The notes under the pieces: model-generated | The model's input: the letters and a program-made list of their open reading frames with translations, nothing else | Told to the model about the DNA's origin: nothing | The model's database searches: none | Shown here: positions 42,790 to 51,004 of the stretch, piece after piece | Layout: each line of letters starts with the position of its first letter | How positions within the stretch are numbered: position 1 is the first letter of the stretch | Position numbers and translations under genes: made by a program | Assembly (NCBI GenBank): GCA_965208745.1 | Contig: CBDBPN010000003.1 | Location: 434,001-498,000 of the forward strand | Length of the DNA stretch: 64,000 nt | Direction: 5' to 3' | From: VXNE01 sp965208745 | GTDB lineage: Bacteria; Pseudomonadota; Gammaproteobacteria; Pseudomonadales; Azotimanducaceae

Positions 42790-43526
42790 AGCGCCTTGCG
42801 GACGTACTGGACGCGTTCCGCTCCGGCGACCTGCCGCTGACGGACACGCTCGAGCGCATCGATGCGGCGTATTTCGAGCGGGCCGGCGACGTCACCGTGG
42901 ATCACGACCGTGCGCGGCGCACCGGCGCGCCCGAGGTGATCTACGGCGAGTTCAAGACCCCCCAGCAGATCAGCAAGACGTTCCGCGCGATCCGCGCCCG
43001 GGGCGACAACGTCCTGGCGACGCGGGTGGACCCGGACACCTACGCCGACATCGAGGGCGAACTCGACGGCGCCGAGTACCATCCGGTGGCCCGTGCCCTC
43101 ACCTTCCGACAGGGCCCCGTGGCCCAGGCAGACACGAGCGTCGCCATCGTCACCGCGGGCACGTCGGACGCGCCGGTCGCGGAAGAGGCCGCGGTCACCT
43201 GCGAGTTCTACGGCAACCCGGTGATCCGCATCCAGGACGCCGGCGTCGCCGGCATCCACCGCCTGCTGGCGCGCGCCGCGGAACTGCGCGAGGCCCGGGT
43301 CGTGATCGTCGTCGCGGGCATGGAGGGCGCGCTGCCGAGCGTCGTCGGCGGTCTCGTCGACAAGCCGGTGATCGCCGTCCCGACGAGCATCGGCTACGGC
43401 GCCTCGTTCGGCGGCATCGCCGCACTCCTCGGCATGCTGAACAGCTGCGCCTCCGGGGTCGCCGTCATGAACATCGACAACGGCTTCGGCGCCGGCTTCC
43501 TCGCCAACCGCATCAACCGGCTGTGA
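42774..43526 (+). CDS. larB: Pyridinium-3,5-biscarboxylic acid mononucleotide synthase LarB
   Basis: A 250-residue LarB (AIR carboxylase-like, PurE fold). LarB carboxylates and hydrolyses nicotinate adenine dinucleotide as the first step of the nickel-pincer nucleotide pathway. Signature regions are PEVIYGEFKTPQQISKTFRA, IVTAGTSDAPVAEEAAVTCE, DAGVAGIHRLL, VVAGMEGALPSVVGGLVDKP and PTSIGYGASFGGIAALLGML, the last typical of the PurE-type nucleotide site. It overlaps larC and should be co-translated with it. Confidence 0.94.
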   Translation: MDERLKRLADVLDAFRSGDLPLTDTLERIDAAYFERAGDVTVDHDRARRTGAPEVIYGEFKTPQQISKTFRAIRARGDNVLATRVDPDTYADIEGELDGAEYHPVARALTFRQGPVAQADTSVAIVTAGTSDAPVAEEAAVTCEFYGNPVIRIQDAGVAGIHRLLARAAELREARVVIVVAGMEGALPSVVGGLVDKPVIAVPTSIGYGASFGGIAALLGMLNSCASGVAVMNIDNGFGAGFLANRINRL

Positions 43527-43570
43527 TCGGGTGAAGGCCGGGGGCGAGGGAGGCTCGCGCGGATGCCGGA

Positions 43571-44455
43571 TCAGCGGAGCCGGGCATCGACATGCTCCAC
43601 GAACGCGCGCACCGTGCCGTGGCGCCCCAGCATGGACTCCTCCAACCCCATCCGGAGCATCCCCTCCGCCAAGGCTTCCCCGGACCGGTACGTTCGCGAC
43701 ACCAACGTTCCCCCCGCGGTTCGCGCCGTCAGGGTGACCCCGCCTTCCGTGGCGTAGTCAAGGTCAGAGTTCGCCCAGGTTTCGTCGCGGATGAGCGCGG
43801 CGGCACGCTCCGGCGCCTCCTGCAGCAGACCGGCAAACCGCGGAGCCGGTTCGAGGATCACCTCCTGGGCGGACTCGCGATACGTGTCGGCGCCTATGGT
43901 CAGAAGATGCGCTATCTCGCGGCGGGTATCCGGGCCGACGTGATTGACCGCGCAGCGGAGGGCATCGGGATCTTCGACCGCGGCCACGCAGACATCGAAG
44001 ATGTCTCGTTCCGGCAGCCGGCGGCCTCGGCCGTACAGCTTCCCGCAGAGGATCGATGCGTTCTCGACCAGACAGGCTTCGCTGCCGTCGATTCTGGCCA
44101 CACGTGGCGGAAGCGCAGGGACGGGGTCCAACGGCGTGATCTCGAGACGGCCTCTCGGGAACCAGACTTTGACGGCACGTTGTTGTACCTCCATGCGTGT
44201 CGCGCCGAGACGCACCATGGCATCCTGGAAGTGCGGTGCCCGGCGCGGATCAAACGGGGCAAGACTGGCTTCGGTGGGTAGGAAGATGTCGAGATCCGTG
44301 CTCAACCGGTGCTGCCACTGGGCCGCGAGGACGGTCCCTCCACCCAACCACCAGCCATGATCGCCGTCGATCACGGTGGGCAGGAGTTCCGCGAGGGTTG
44401 CACGTACCGTCCGGAAGAGACCGCGCGCCGGTTCCGGGAGCGTCAGGGAACCCAC
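43571..44455 (-). CDS. AbiEii-like nucleotidyltransferase
   Basis: A 294-residue member of the nucleotidyltransferase (polymerase beta-like) group related to AbiEii toxins. The key sequence at about residues 35-60 is WWLGGGTVLAAQWQHRLSTD followed by LDIFLP, giving the GG-T-x9-R-x-S-x-D-x-D pattern. YGRGRRLPERDIFDVCVA carries a further conserved Asp. AbiEii proteins act as toxins by transferring nucleotides, but many relatives are uncharacterised. It lies directly after a 153-residue partner on the same strand (6-bp gap), an order suggesting a toxin-antitoxin-like pair. The pair divides the lar genes. Confidence 0.75.
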   Translation of the reverse strand: MGSLTLPEPARGLFRTVRATLAELLPTVIDGDHGWWLGGGTVLAAQWQHRLSTDLDIFLPTEASLAPFDPRRAPHFQDAMVRLGATRMEVQQRAVKVWFPRGRLEITPLDPVPALPPRVARIDGSEACLVENASILCGKLYGRGRRLPERDIFDVCVAAVEDPDALRCAVNHVGPDTRREIAHLLTIGADTYRESAQEVILEPAPRFAGLLQEAPERAAALIRDETWANSDLDYATEGGVTLTARTAGGTLVSRTYRSGEALAEGMLRMGLEESMLGRHGTVRAFVEHVDARLR

Positions 44456-44461
44456 ACCCAG

Positions 44462-44923
44462 TCACCGGAGCCCGTGATCGGGACGCGCGAAGTCGTTCAG
44501 CCAGTGTTTGAGTTCGTTGCGGTGCGGACCCGTCTGATGTGCCGCCCGGACGAGGTCGTGCCAAGTGTAGGCGTACTCGATCCAGCCCCCGAGCAGTTCG
44601 CTGAAAGAAGCCGCGCGTAGCCACGTCCGCATCACGAGCAGCTGCCTCGCGTCCGGCCGTGGCGCCCGCATGGAGCGGTACAGCTCGGCCGCCGTGGCCG
44701 GAGTGCGCCAGCCGGCGCATTCGGAGAACAGGCGCATCTCCACCGTTCGACTCTCCGGGCCGGTGGGAATCCGGGCGTCGACGCCACAACACCGCAACAG
44801 TTCCGCGGGAGGACGCGGGGCCTCCTCCCCATAGAACGCGTCGGGCGGCAAGAGGTCGCACGGCTCCGTTACCCAGGGATCGCCCCAGGTAACGACCATC
44901 TCCTGTGCAGGGGTGTCTGCCAC
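44462..44923 (-). CDS. Hypothetical partner of the AbiEii-like nucleotidyltransferase
   Basis: About 153 residues; start GTG 44923 or ATG 44899 (uncertain). Visible segments are MVVTWGDPWVTEPCDLLPPD, TVEMRLFSECAGWRTPATAA and LMVMRTWLR-like QLLVMRTWLRAASFSELLGG. WIEYAYTWHDLVRAAHQTGP and HRNELKHWLNDFARPDHGLR follow. I do not recognise a domain. Its position directly upstream of the nucleotidyltransferase, on the same strand and 6 bp apart, makes it a candidate antitoxin or specificity partner; that is inference. Its 5' end lies about 60 bp from the divergent larE. Confidence 0.6.
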   Translation of the reverse strand: MADTPAQEMVVTWGDPWVTEPCDLLPPDAFYGEEAPRPPAELLRCCGVDARIPTGPESRTVEMRLFSECAGWRTPATAAELYRSMRAPRPDARQLLVMRTWLRAASFSELLGGWIEYAYTWHDLVRAAHQTGPHRNELKHWLNDFARPDHGLR

Positions 44924-44981
44924 GGGAGCGCATTGTACGCCCCCCTCGCGCGAACGGTTCCCGGACGGCTTCCGGGTTAAC

Positions 44982-45821
44982 ATGCCTGCCATGGATGCAG
45001 CCATGGCGGATCGCTACGCCGCCCTCAAGACGTTCATCGGGGGTTTCGACTCGGCCCTCATCGCCTATTCGGGCGGAGTGGACTCGTCCCTGGTGGCCTA
45101 CGTCACCGCCGAGGTTCTCGGCGAGAAGGCGCTTGCGGTTACGTCGGGATCGCCCAGCCTGAAACGCAGCGACCTGGCCCTCTCCGAAACCCTCGCCGAC
45201 AAGTGGGGCATGCCGCACCGGGTGATCGTCACCGACGAGATGGACAATCCGGAGTACCGGGCGAACCCGGTGAACCGCTGCTTCCACTGCAAGACCTCGC
45301 TGTACGAGCACCTCGACGAGATCGCGCGCACCGAGGGCTTCGAGGTCGTCTTCAACGGCACCAACATCGACGACCTCGGCGACCACCGACCGGGACTGAT
45401 GGCGGCGGACAACTTCGACGTGCGCTCGCCCCTGGTCGAGACCGGCTTCCACAAGGCGGACATCCGCGCCCTTGCGGCCCACCTGGGCCTCGACAACGCG
45501 CAGAAGCCCCAGTCCGCGTGCCTGTCGAGCCGCGTGCCGTACGGGACCGCAATCGACGAGGGCATGCTGCGCCAGATCGAGCGGGCCGAGAGCGCGCTGC
45601 TGACGCTCGGCTTCTCGCAGTTTCGCGTGCGGCACCACGGGGACATGGCCCGCCTCGAGATCGTGCCCGAGGAGTTCGAAGCGGCGATCCTCCGGCGGGA
45701 TGCGATCGTCGAGCGCGTGAAAGCCTGCGGGTACCGCTTCGTCGCGCTCGACCTGGCGGGCTTCCGGTCCGGGTCGATGAACGAGGGTGTCGTCCAGACC
45801 TTCGGCGCCTCTTCCCGCTGA
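44982..45821 (+). CDS. larE: ATP-dependent sacrificial sulfur transferase LarE
   Basis: A 279-residue LarE. The PP-loop ATP pyrophosphatase motif is ALIAYSGGVDSSLVAYVTAE. NPVNRCFHCKTSLYEHLDE supplies a CxxC pair and QKPQSACLSSRVPYGTAI a third Cys. Three such cysteines suggest the iron-sulfur version of LarE rather than the one-Cys sacrificial type. NGTNIDDLGDHRPG and EVRSPL-like DVRSPLVETGFHKADI are family motifs. It thiolates the pincer nucleotide before LarC adds nickel. Start ATG 44982 follows a short AT-rich spacer; ATG 44991 or 45003 are alternatives. Confidence 0.94.
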   Translation: MPAMDAAMADRYAALKTFIGGFDSALIAYSGGVDSSLVAYVTAEVLGEKALAVTSGSPSLKRSDLALSETLADKWGMPHRVIVTDEMDNPEYRANPVNRCFHCKTSLYEHLDEIARTEGFEVVFNGTNIDDLGDHRPGLMAADNFDVRSPLVETGFHKADIRALAAHLGLDNAQKPQSACLSSRVPYGTAIDEGMLRQIERAESALLTLGFSQFRVRHHGDMARLEIVPEEFEAAILRRDAIVERVKACGYRFVALDLAGFRSGSMNEGVVQTFGASSR

Positions 45822-45859
45822 GACAGCGCGACGCTACACGCTCGCAGCGCGGCTAGCCC

Positions 45860-47116
45860 ATGACGAAGGACGAGCTGCTCGAACTGATCGCGAACGGCGA
45901 GAGTTCCGGCGTAGAGTTCAAGCGAGACGATGTGCGCCCGGAGCGGCTCGCCAGGGAAGTCGTGGCGTTCGCCAACTTCCAGGGCGGACGCATCCTCCTC
46001 GGGGTCGACGACGATGGCGCCATCCGCGGCATCCAGCGACCGGGCCTCGAGCGCTGGGTGATGGACACGGTGTTCGGGCGCTACGTGCATCCCATCATCA
46101 TCCCCTTCTACGAAGAGGTACGGATCGACGAGACGCGCCGCGTCGCGGTGGTCACGCTGAGCCAGGGCACGAGCAGGCCGTACGTGGTGCGTGCGCGGGG
46201 CCGGGAAGACACGTATGTGCGTATCGGGAGCACCTCCCGGTTGGCGACTCGGGAGCAGCAGGCTCGCCTGCACGCGCTTGGCGGCCTGTTGCAGGCGGAA
46301 ATGCTGCCCGTTTCCGGAAGTACTCTTGCCGACCTGAGCCGCGACCGCCTGCGCGACTACCTGGCGTCCGTCGTGGACGATGCGACGCTCCCGGAGAACG
46401 ACGACGAGTGGCATGCGCGCTTGTGCGGACTCGCATTCATGCGCGAAGCGGAGCGCGCCCCCCCAGTGTGCACGATCGCCGGCCTGGTCCTGTTTGGACA
46501 CGCCCCGCGCCGTCTGCTGCACCGGACCGGGATTCGCTGGATGGCGTTCGACGGCCAGGACCGGAGCTACCGCGCGCTGGACGACCGGCTGATCGACGGG
46601 CCGGTGGTCGCACTGCGCAATGGTGCGTCCGGACGGCCGGGCGAGACTGCGGAAGGTGGCCTCCTCGAACGCCTGTCCGAGGCCATGCGGCCGTTCGTCT
46701 CGGTGGAGACGGACCTAGTGGACGCTTCCATGCGCCGCGAACTGTCATGGCAGTATCCGCTCGCCGCGTTGCGCGAGGCCGTGGTCAACGCGCTCGCCCA
46801 CCGTGACTGGACGCGTTACGAAGAGATCGAGGTGGTCCGCTATGCCGACCGCCTGGAAGTCCTGAGTCCCGGTGCACTACCGAACTCCATGACCGTCGAG
46901 AAGATGGTCGCGGGCCAGCGCTCGCCACGCAACCCGCTGATCGTGGAAGTGCTGCGCGATTACGGCTACGCCGACGCGCGCGGCATGGGGGTGCGACGGA
47001 AGATCATCCCGCTGCTCCGCGAGCACAACGGGACCGAGCCAGAGTTCGAAGCGACCGAGGACCATCTGCGGGTGGTGATGTACGAGCGGATCGCCCAGCC
47101 GACGACCGTAGACTGA
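45860..47116 (+). CDS. AlbA_2/Schlafen-type ATP-binding transcriptional regulator
   Basis: A 418-residue protein with an N-terminal AlbA_2 (Schlafen-like) domain: ESSGVEFKRDDVRPERLARE, VVAFANFQGGRILLGVDDDG. A C-terminal GHKL-like ATP-binding part follows: PLAALREAVVNALAHRDW (the N-box-like helix), then VVRYADRLEVLSPGALPNSM and DARGMGVRRKIIPLLREHNG. Such proteins are annotated as putative regulators and turn up near defence genes. It lies 38 bp after larE on the same strand and is about 0.9 kb from the nucleotidyltransferase pair, so it could belong to the same accessory block. Confidence 0.88.
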   Translation: MTKDELLELIANGESSGVEFKRDDVRPERLAREVVAFANFQGGRILLGVDDDGAIRGIQRPGLERWVMDTVFGRYVHPIIIPFYEEVRIDETRRVAVVTLSQGTSRPYVVRARGREDTYVRIGSTSRLATREQQARLHALGGLLQAEMLPVSGSTLADLSRDRLRDYLASVVDDATLPENDDEWHARLCGLAFMREAERAPPVCTIAGLVLFGHAPRRLLHRTGIRWMAFDGQDRSYRALDDRLIDGPVVALRNGASGRPGETAEGGLLERLSEAMRPFVSVETDLVDASMRRELSWQYPLAALREAVVNALAHRDWTRYEEIEVVRYADRLEVLSPGALPNSMTVEKMVAGQRSPRNPLIVEVLRDYGYADARGMGVRRKIIPLLREHNGTEPEFEATEDHLRVVMYERIAQPTTVD

Positions 47117-47164
47117 CCCGATCCCCACGGCGGCGTGCGTCAGGACGCCCGTTCCACAAAGCTC

Positions 47165-47332
47165 TTAGGACTTCTCGTATCGACTCACCAGCATCCGAAA
47201 CGCGCAATCCGGGAAACGTCCCTGAACGTCCTTCTCAATCTTCCTCAGCTTTGCCGTTCGGTCCCTCGATTTCCTCCCAAAGTTCACCCCTGTAAGCAAA
47301 CCAAAGAACTGGAGTTCGACGCAGTAGATCAT
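47165..47332 (-). CDS. Small hypothetical protein coupled to the symporter gene
   Basis: A 55-residue frame starting at ATG 47332 that overlaps the stop codon of the symporter gene by ATGA. It begins MIYCVELQFFGLLTGVNFGR, has a basic middle (KSRDRTAKLRKIEKDVQG) and ends RFPDCAFRMLVSRYEKS. The ATGA junction and the non-random composition, with aromatic and charged residues unlike shadow frames, argue that it is real. I do not recognise it. Confidence 0.55.
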   Translation of the reverse strand: MIYCVELQFFGLLTGVNFGRKSRDRTAKLRKIEKDVQGRFPDCAFRMLVSRYEKS

Positions 47333-49092
47333 CTTCCTCTCCTCGAACCTCTCAGGGCAGGCGTCCGAATCTCGTCCACAAGCTGTCGCACAGCTTTGGG
47401 CGGCGACTTTGTCACGGCGCTCACCCCCACTGCCACGCCCAGGTTCAGCATCGCCCCCAGCCCCCCGATCCCTTCCGGAGAGATCCCGAACAGCCAATTC
47501 GCCGGATCGTTGCCGTACGCCGGGCTCACACCGAACTTGAAGTAGACGATGTAGCTCACCGTAAACACGAATCCGACCAGCATGCCGGCGATCGCCCCCT
47601 CGCGGTTGACCCGTCGGCTGAAGATGCCGAGCAGGATCGCCGGGAACAGCGACGCGGCGGCGATCCCGAAGGCGAACGCGACCACCTGCGCCACGAACCC
47701 CGGCGGGTCGTAGCCGAGGTAGCCGGCCATCAGGATCGCGACGCCCGCGCTGATCCGCCCTATGAGCAACTCGCGCTTCTCGGAGATCCGGGGGGCGATC
47801 ACCCCCTTGGTGATGTCGTGCGAGACGGCGGCGGAGATCACGAGCAGCAGGCCGGCCGCCGTCGACAGGGCCGCGGCGATGCCACCCGCCGCGACGAGGG
47901 CGACCACCCAGTTCGGCAGCCCGGCGATCTCCGGGTTGGCGAGCACGATGATGTCGCGGTCCACGGTCAGCTCGTTGCCTTCCCAGCCGAACTCCGCCGC
48001 CCGTTCCGCGAACTCCGGGTTGGCGTCGTTGTAGTACTGGATGCGGCCGTCCTCGTTGTGGTCCGTGAAGGACAGGAGGCCCGTCTCCTCCCAGGTCCGG
48101 AACCACTGCGGGCGCTCTGCGTAAACCAGGTTGCCGTCGGGCGCGCCGACCGGGCCGGTCTGCATCGTGGTGGTCAGGTTGAGGCGCGCGATCGCGCCCA
48201 CGCCCGGCGCCGTCGTGTAGAGGATCGCGATGAAGAGGAGCGCGTAGCCCGCTGAGATACGCGCGTCGCGCACGCGCGGCACCGTGAAGAACCGCACCAC
48301 CACGTGCGGGAGGCCGGCCGTGCCGATCATGAGGGCGAGCGTGATGAAGAACACGTCGATGCCGCTCTTGGTGCCGTCCGTGTACGCGGGGAAACCGAGG
48401 TCCGTGACGATCCCGTCCAGCGTGGTCAGCAACCAGGCGCCGCCGTCGGCGACCGTGCTGCCGAACGCGATCTGGGGGATGGCCACCCCCGTGACCTGGA
48501 GCGAAACGAACACCGCCGGGACGGTGTAGGCGAAGATCAGCACGCAGTACTGCGCGACCTGCGTGTAGGTGATGCCCTTCATGCCGCCGAGCACGGCGTA
48601 GAAGAAGACGACCCCCATGCCGACCAGGAGGCCCGTCGTGATGTCGACGTTCAGGAAGCGGGAGAAGACGATGCCGACGCCCCGCATCTGTCCGGCGACG
48701 TAGGTGAACGAGATCACGATGAGGCAGATCACCGCCACCACGCGGGCGGTCTGGGAGTAGTAGCGCTCGCCGATGAACTCCGGGACCGTGTACTTGCCGA
48801 ACTTCCTGAGGTACGGGGCGAGGAGCAGGGCCAGGAGCACGTAGCCGCCGGTCCAGCCCATCAGGTAGACGGAGCCGTCGTAGCCGAGGAAGGCGATCAG
48901 CCCCGCCATCGAGATGAACGACGCGGCGGACATCCAGTCCGCGGCCGTGGCCATGCCGTTGGCGACGGGGTGGACATGCTTGCCGGCGACGTAGAAGTCG
49001 CCCGTGCCCTGGGCCCTCGACCAGAACGCGATTCCGATGTAGAGGGCAAACGAGGCCCCGACGACCAGGTAGGTCAGCGTGGTCAGCTCCAT
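47329..49092 (-). CDS. Sodium:solute symporter family protein
   Basis: A 587-residue SSS-family transporter with about 13 membrane helices. It starts MELTTLTYLVVGASFALYIG and has FYVAGKHVHPVANGMATAAD and WMSAASFISMAGLIAFLGYD, typical of ActP-like symporters, then SAAVSHDITKGVIAPRISEK further on. There is a soluble insert between helices near residues 320-370 (DGNLVYAERPQWFRTWEETG). The preceding DUF4212 gene encodes the small subunit usual for this subfamily and is separated by 3 bp. Substrate is probably a monocarboxylate such as acetate or lactate, but this is not shown by the sequence. Confidence 0.92.
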   Translation of the reverse strand: MELTTLTYLVVGASFALYIGIAFWSRAQGTGDFYVAGKHVHPVANGMATAADWMSAASFISMAGLIAFLGYDGSVYLMGWTGGYVLLALLLAPYLRKFGKYTVPEFIGERYYSQTARVVAVICLIVISFTYVAGQMRGVGIVFSRFLNVDITTGLLVGMGVVFFYAVLGGMKGITYTQVAQYCVLIFAYTVPAVFVSLQVTGVAIPQIAFGSTVADGGAWLLTTLDGIVTDLGFPAYTDGTKSGIDVFFITLALMIGTAGLPHVVVRFFTVPRVRDARISAGYALLFIAILYTTAPGVGAIARLNLTTTMQTGPVGAPDGNLVYAERPQWFRTWEETGLLSFTDHNEDGRIQYYNDANPEFAERAAEFGWEGNELTVDRDIIVLANPEIAGLPNWVVALVAAGGIAAALSTAAGLLLVISAAVSHDITKGVIAPRISEKRELLIGRISAGVAILMAGYLGYDPPGFVAQVVAFAFGIAAASLFPAILLGIFSRRVNREGAIAGMLVGFVFTVSYIVYFKFGVSPAYGNDPANWLFGISPEGIGGLGAMLNLGVAVGVSAVTKSPPKAVRQLVDEIRTPALRGSRRGR

Positions 49093-49095
49093 CCC

Positions 49096-49353
49096 TTAGG
49101 CGTCCTCGTCTTCCTCGACGCCGTATTCCCGGTCGAGCCGCCCTATCCGCCAGGCGTAGAAGAAGATCAGTACGAGAAAGACATAGATGCTGCCCTGCTG
49201 GGCGAACCAGAAGCCGAGTTGGAAGCCGCCGAGCGGAATCTCGTTCAGAAAGTCGACGAAGAGAATCCCGCAGCCGAAGGACACGAGGAACCAGACGGCG
49301 AGACAGCCCGCCACCAGCCGCAGGTTGGCCCGCCAGTAGCCGCCGTCCTTCAT
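49096..49353 (-). CDS. DUF4212 small symporter subunit
   Basis: An 85-residue membrane protein of the DUF4212 family. It starts MKDGGYWRANLRLVAGCLAV and has two membrane helices, the second in FQLGFWFAQQGSIYVFLVLI. The soluble tail FYAWRIGRLDREYGVEEDED is typical. DUF4212 genes sit beside SSS symporters of the acetate/monocarboxylate group and act as a partner subunit. It overlaps msrQ by ATGA and precedes the symporter by 3 bp. Confidence 0.93.
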   Translation of the reverse strand: MKDGGYWRANLRLVAGCLAVWFLVSFGCGILFVDFLNEIPLGGFQLGFWFAQQGSIYVFLVLIFFYAWRIGRLDREYGVEEDEDA

Positions 49354-49982
49354 ACGCCTCTCCGCCGCCGCCGCGACATAGTGTACCGGGCGACCCGCTC
49401 GCCGAGTAACAGGGCGAGCAACCCGCCGTAGAGCGCCGCGTCCATGTAGTCGCCCTTCGACAGCCAGAGCAGGTGGATGCAGGCGAGGACGCCGGTCGCG
49501 TACACCAGGCGATGCAGCCGGCGCCAGTTGCGGGCGAGACGCCGCTGCCAGCCCCGGGTCGAGGTCACCGCCAGGGGCACCAGCAGGACGAGGGCGGCGA
49601 GGCCCACGGTGATGTACGGCCGCTCGCCGAAGTCCGCGAGGAACGTCTCGGCGTCAAGGCCGGCCAGCAGGACGAGGTACCCCGCGAAGTGCGCGACGAC
49701 GTAGCCGAACGCGGCGAGGCCGCAGGTCCGGCGGTAGCGCACCAGCCGCGGTCGCCGCAGGAGTCGGGCGGCAGGGGACACCGCGAGCGTCAGGAGCAGG
49801 ATGCGGATCGCCCACTCGCCCAGGAAGCGGACGATGGTCTCGGCAGGGTCCGGCCCGAAGGCCACGCCGGGCTGGCGCAGTTCGCGGACGAAATCCCAGG
49901 CCAGGACGGCCAGCGGAATACAGAGCGCCGCAACGAGGACGGCCTGCGGCCACCCGCGGCGTACCGCCGATGCCGCCGTCAC
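49350..49982 (-). CDS. msrQ: Protein-methionine-sulfoxide reductase haem-binding subunit MsrQ
   Basis: A 210-residue, six-helix membrane cytochrome b of the MsrQ/YedZ family. Conserved features are VRYRRTCGLAAFGYVVAHFA with a haem-ligand His, FLADFGERPYITVGLAALVL, and ARNWRRLHRLVYATGVLACI with further His ligands. It passes electrons from the quinone pool to MsrP. The gene follows msrP by 36 bp but then overlaps the symporter small-subunit gene by ATGA, which couples methionine sulfoxide repair to a transporter. Confidence 0.93.
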   Translation of the reverse strand: MTAASAVRRGWPQAVLVAALCIPLAVLAWDFVRELRQPGVAFGPDPAETIVRFLGEWAIRILLLTLAVSPAARLLRRPRLVRYRRTCGLAAFGYVVAHFAGYLVLLAGLDAETFLADFGERPYITVGLAALVLLVPLAVTSTRGWQRRLARNWRRLHRLVYATGVLACIHLLWLSKGDYMDAALYGGLLALLLGERVARYTMSRRRRRGV

Positions 49983-50018
49983 CCGAGAGTCCTCCGCGCG
50001 TCCTGTCTCCGGACGGGG

Positions 50019-50960
50019 TCAGTAGTCGCGGCGCAGGTCCATGCCGGCATAAAGCGGCGCCACTTCCTCGTAGCCGTTGTACATCCGTGTCTCGATGCGG
50101 TTCGGGGAGAACAGCGTGCTCGGCAGCCGGCGCTCCGTCTTCTGGCTCCAGCGCGGATGGTCCACGGAAGGGTTGACGTTCGCGTAGAACCCGTACTCGC
50201 GAGGCTGCAGAGCGTTCCAGGTCGTCCCCGGCCGCCGCCGCGTGAGCCGGATGCGCACGATGGACTTGATGCTCTTGAAGCCGTATTTCCAGGGGACCAC
50301 CAGCCGCAGGGGCGCGCCGTTCTGGTTCGGCAGCACCTTCCCGTACATGCCGACCGCGAAGATCGCGAGCGGGTGGTTGGCCTCGTCGAGCCGCAATCCC
50401 TCCACGTACGGCCAGTCGATTCCCGAGAAGAAAGAACGCTGCCCGCGCATCTCGTCCGGACGATGCAGCGTGGTGAACTCGACGTACTTGGCCGACCCCG
50501 TCGGCTCGAAACGGTCGAGCAGCGCCTTCACGGGGAACCCGATCCAGGGCACGACCATCGACCAGGCCTCGACGCAGCGCAGGCGGTACACGCGTTCCTC
50601 GAGGTCTACATGGGCCAGGAGGTCCTCGATCCCGAGCTTGCCCGGCTTCGCGACTTCGCCGTCCACCTCGACGCTCCACGGATCGACCGTCATCTCGTGC
50701 GCATAGCGCGCCGGATCGTCCTTGTCCGTGCCGAACTCGTAGAAGTTGTTGTAGGCGGTGGCGTACTCGATGGGAGTGGTCTCCTCCCCGTCGATGGGTG
50801 TCCCCGGGCGGAACCCCCGGGACGCCAGCCAGTCCTCGGACAGGGCGTGGGCCGCGCCGGCGCCCAAGGCCAGCGCGGCGCTGCCGCCGATGAACCGTCG
50901 GCGCGACAGGTAGACGTGTTCCGGCGTGATCTCGCTCGGGCGGATTGGTGCGCTGCACAT
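50019..50960 (-). CDS. msrP: Protein-methionine-sulfoxide reductase catalytic subunit MsrP
   Basis: A 313-residue molybdopterin enzyme (YedY). A Tat signal SRRRFIGGSAALALGAGAAH is near the N-terminus. The Mo-ligand Cys is in VYRLRCVEAWSMVVPWIGFP, and PVKALLDRFEPTGSAKYVEF is also present. GAPLRLVVPWKYGFKSIKSI and YNGYEEVAPLYAGMDLR close the family pattern. It repairs periplasmic methionine sulfoxide using electrons from MsrQ. The product is exported folded via Tat, consistent with the double-arginine motif. An AAGGA ribosome-binding site lies upstream, somewhat far from the start. Confidence 0.95.
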   Translation of the reverse strand: MCSAPIRPSEITPEHVYLSRRRFIGGSAALALGAGAAHALSEDWLASRGFRPGTPIDGEETTPIEYATAYNNFYEFGTDKDDPARYAHEMTVDPWSVEVDGEVAKPGKLGIEDLLAHVDLEERVYRLRCVEAWSMVVPWIGFPVKALLDRFEPTGSAKYVEFTTLHRPDEMRGQRSFFSGIDWPYVEGLRLDEANHPLAIFAVGMYGKVLPNQNGAPLRLVVPWKYGFKSIKSIVRIRLTRRRPGTTWNALQPREYGFYANVNPSVDHPRWSQKTERRLPSTLFSPNRIETRMYNGYEEVAPLYAGMDLRRDY

Positions 50961-51004
50961 ATTCTTGATTGTTGTCCTTAGTGTAGAGACTTAACTTATT
51001 GAAT

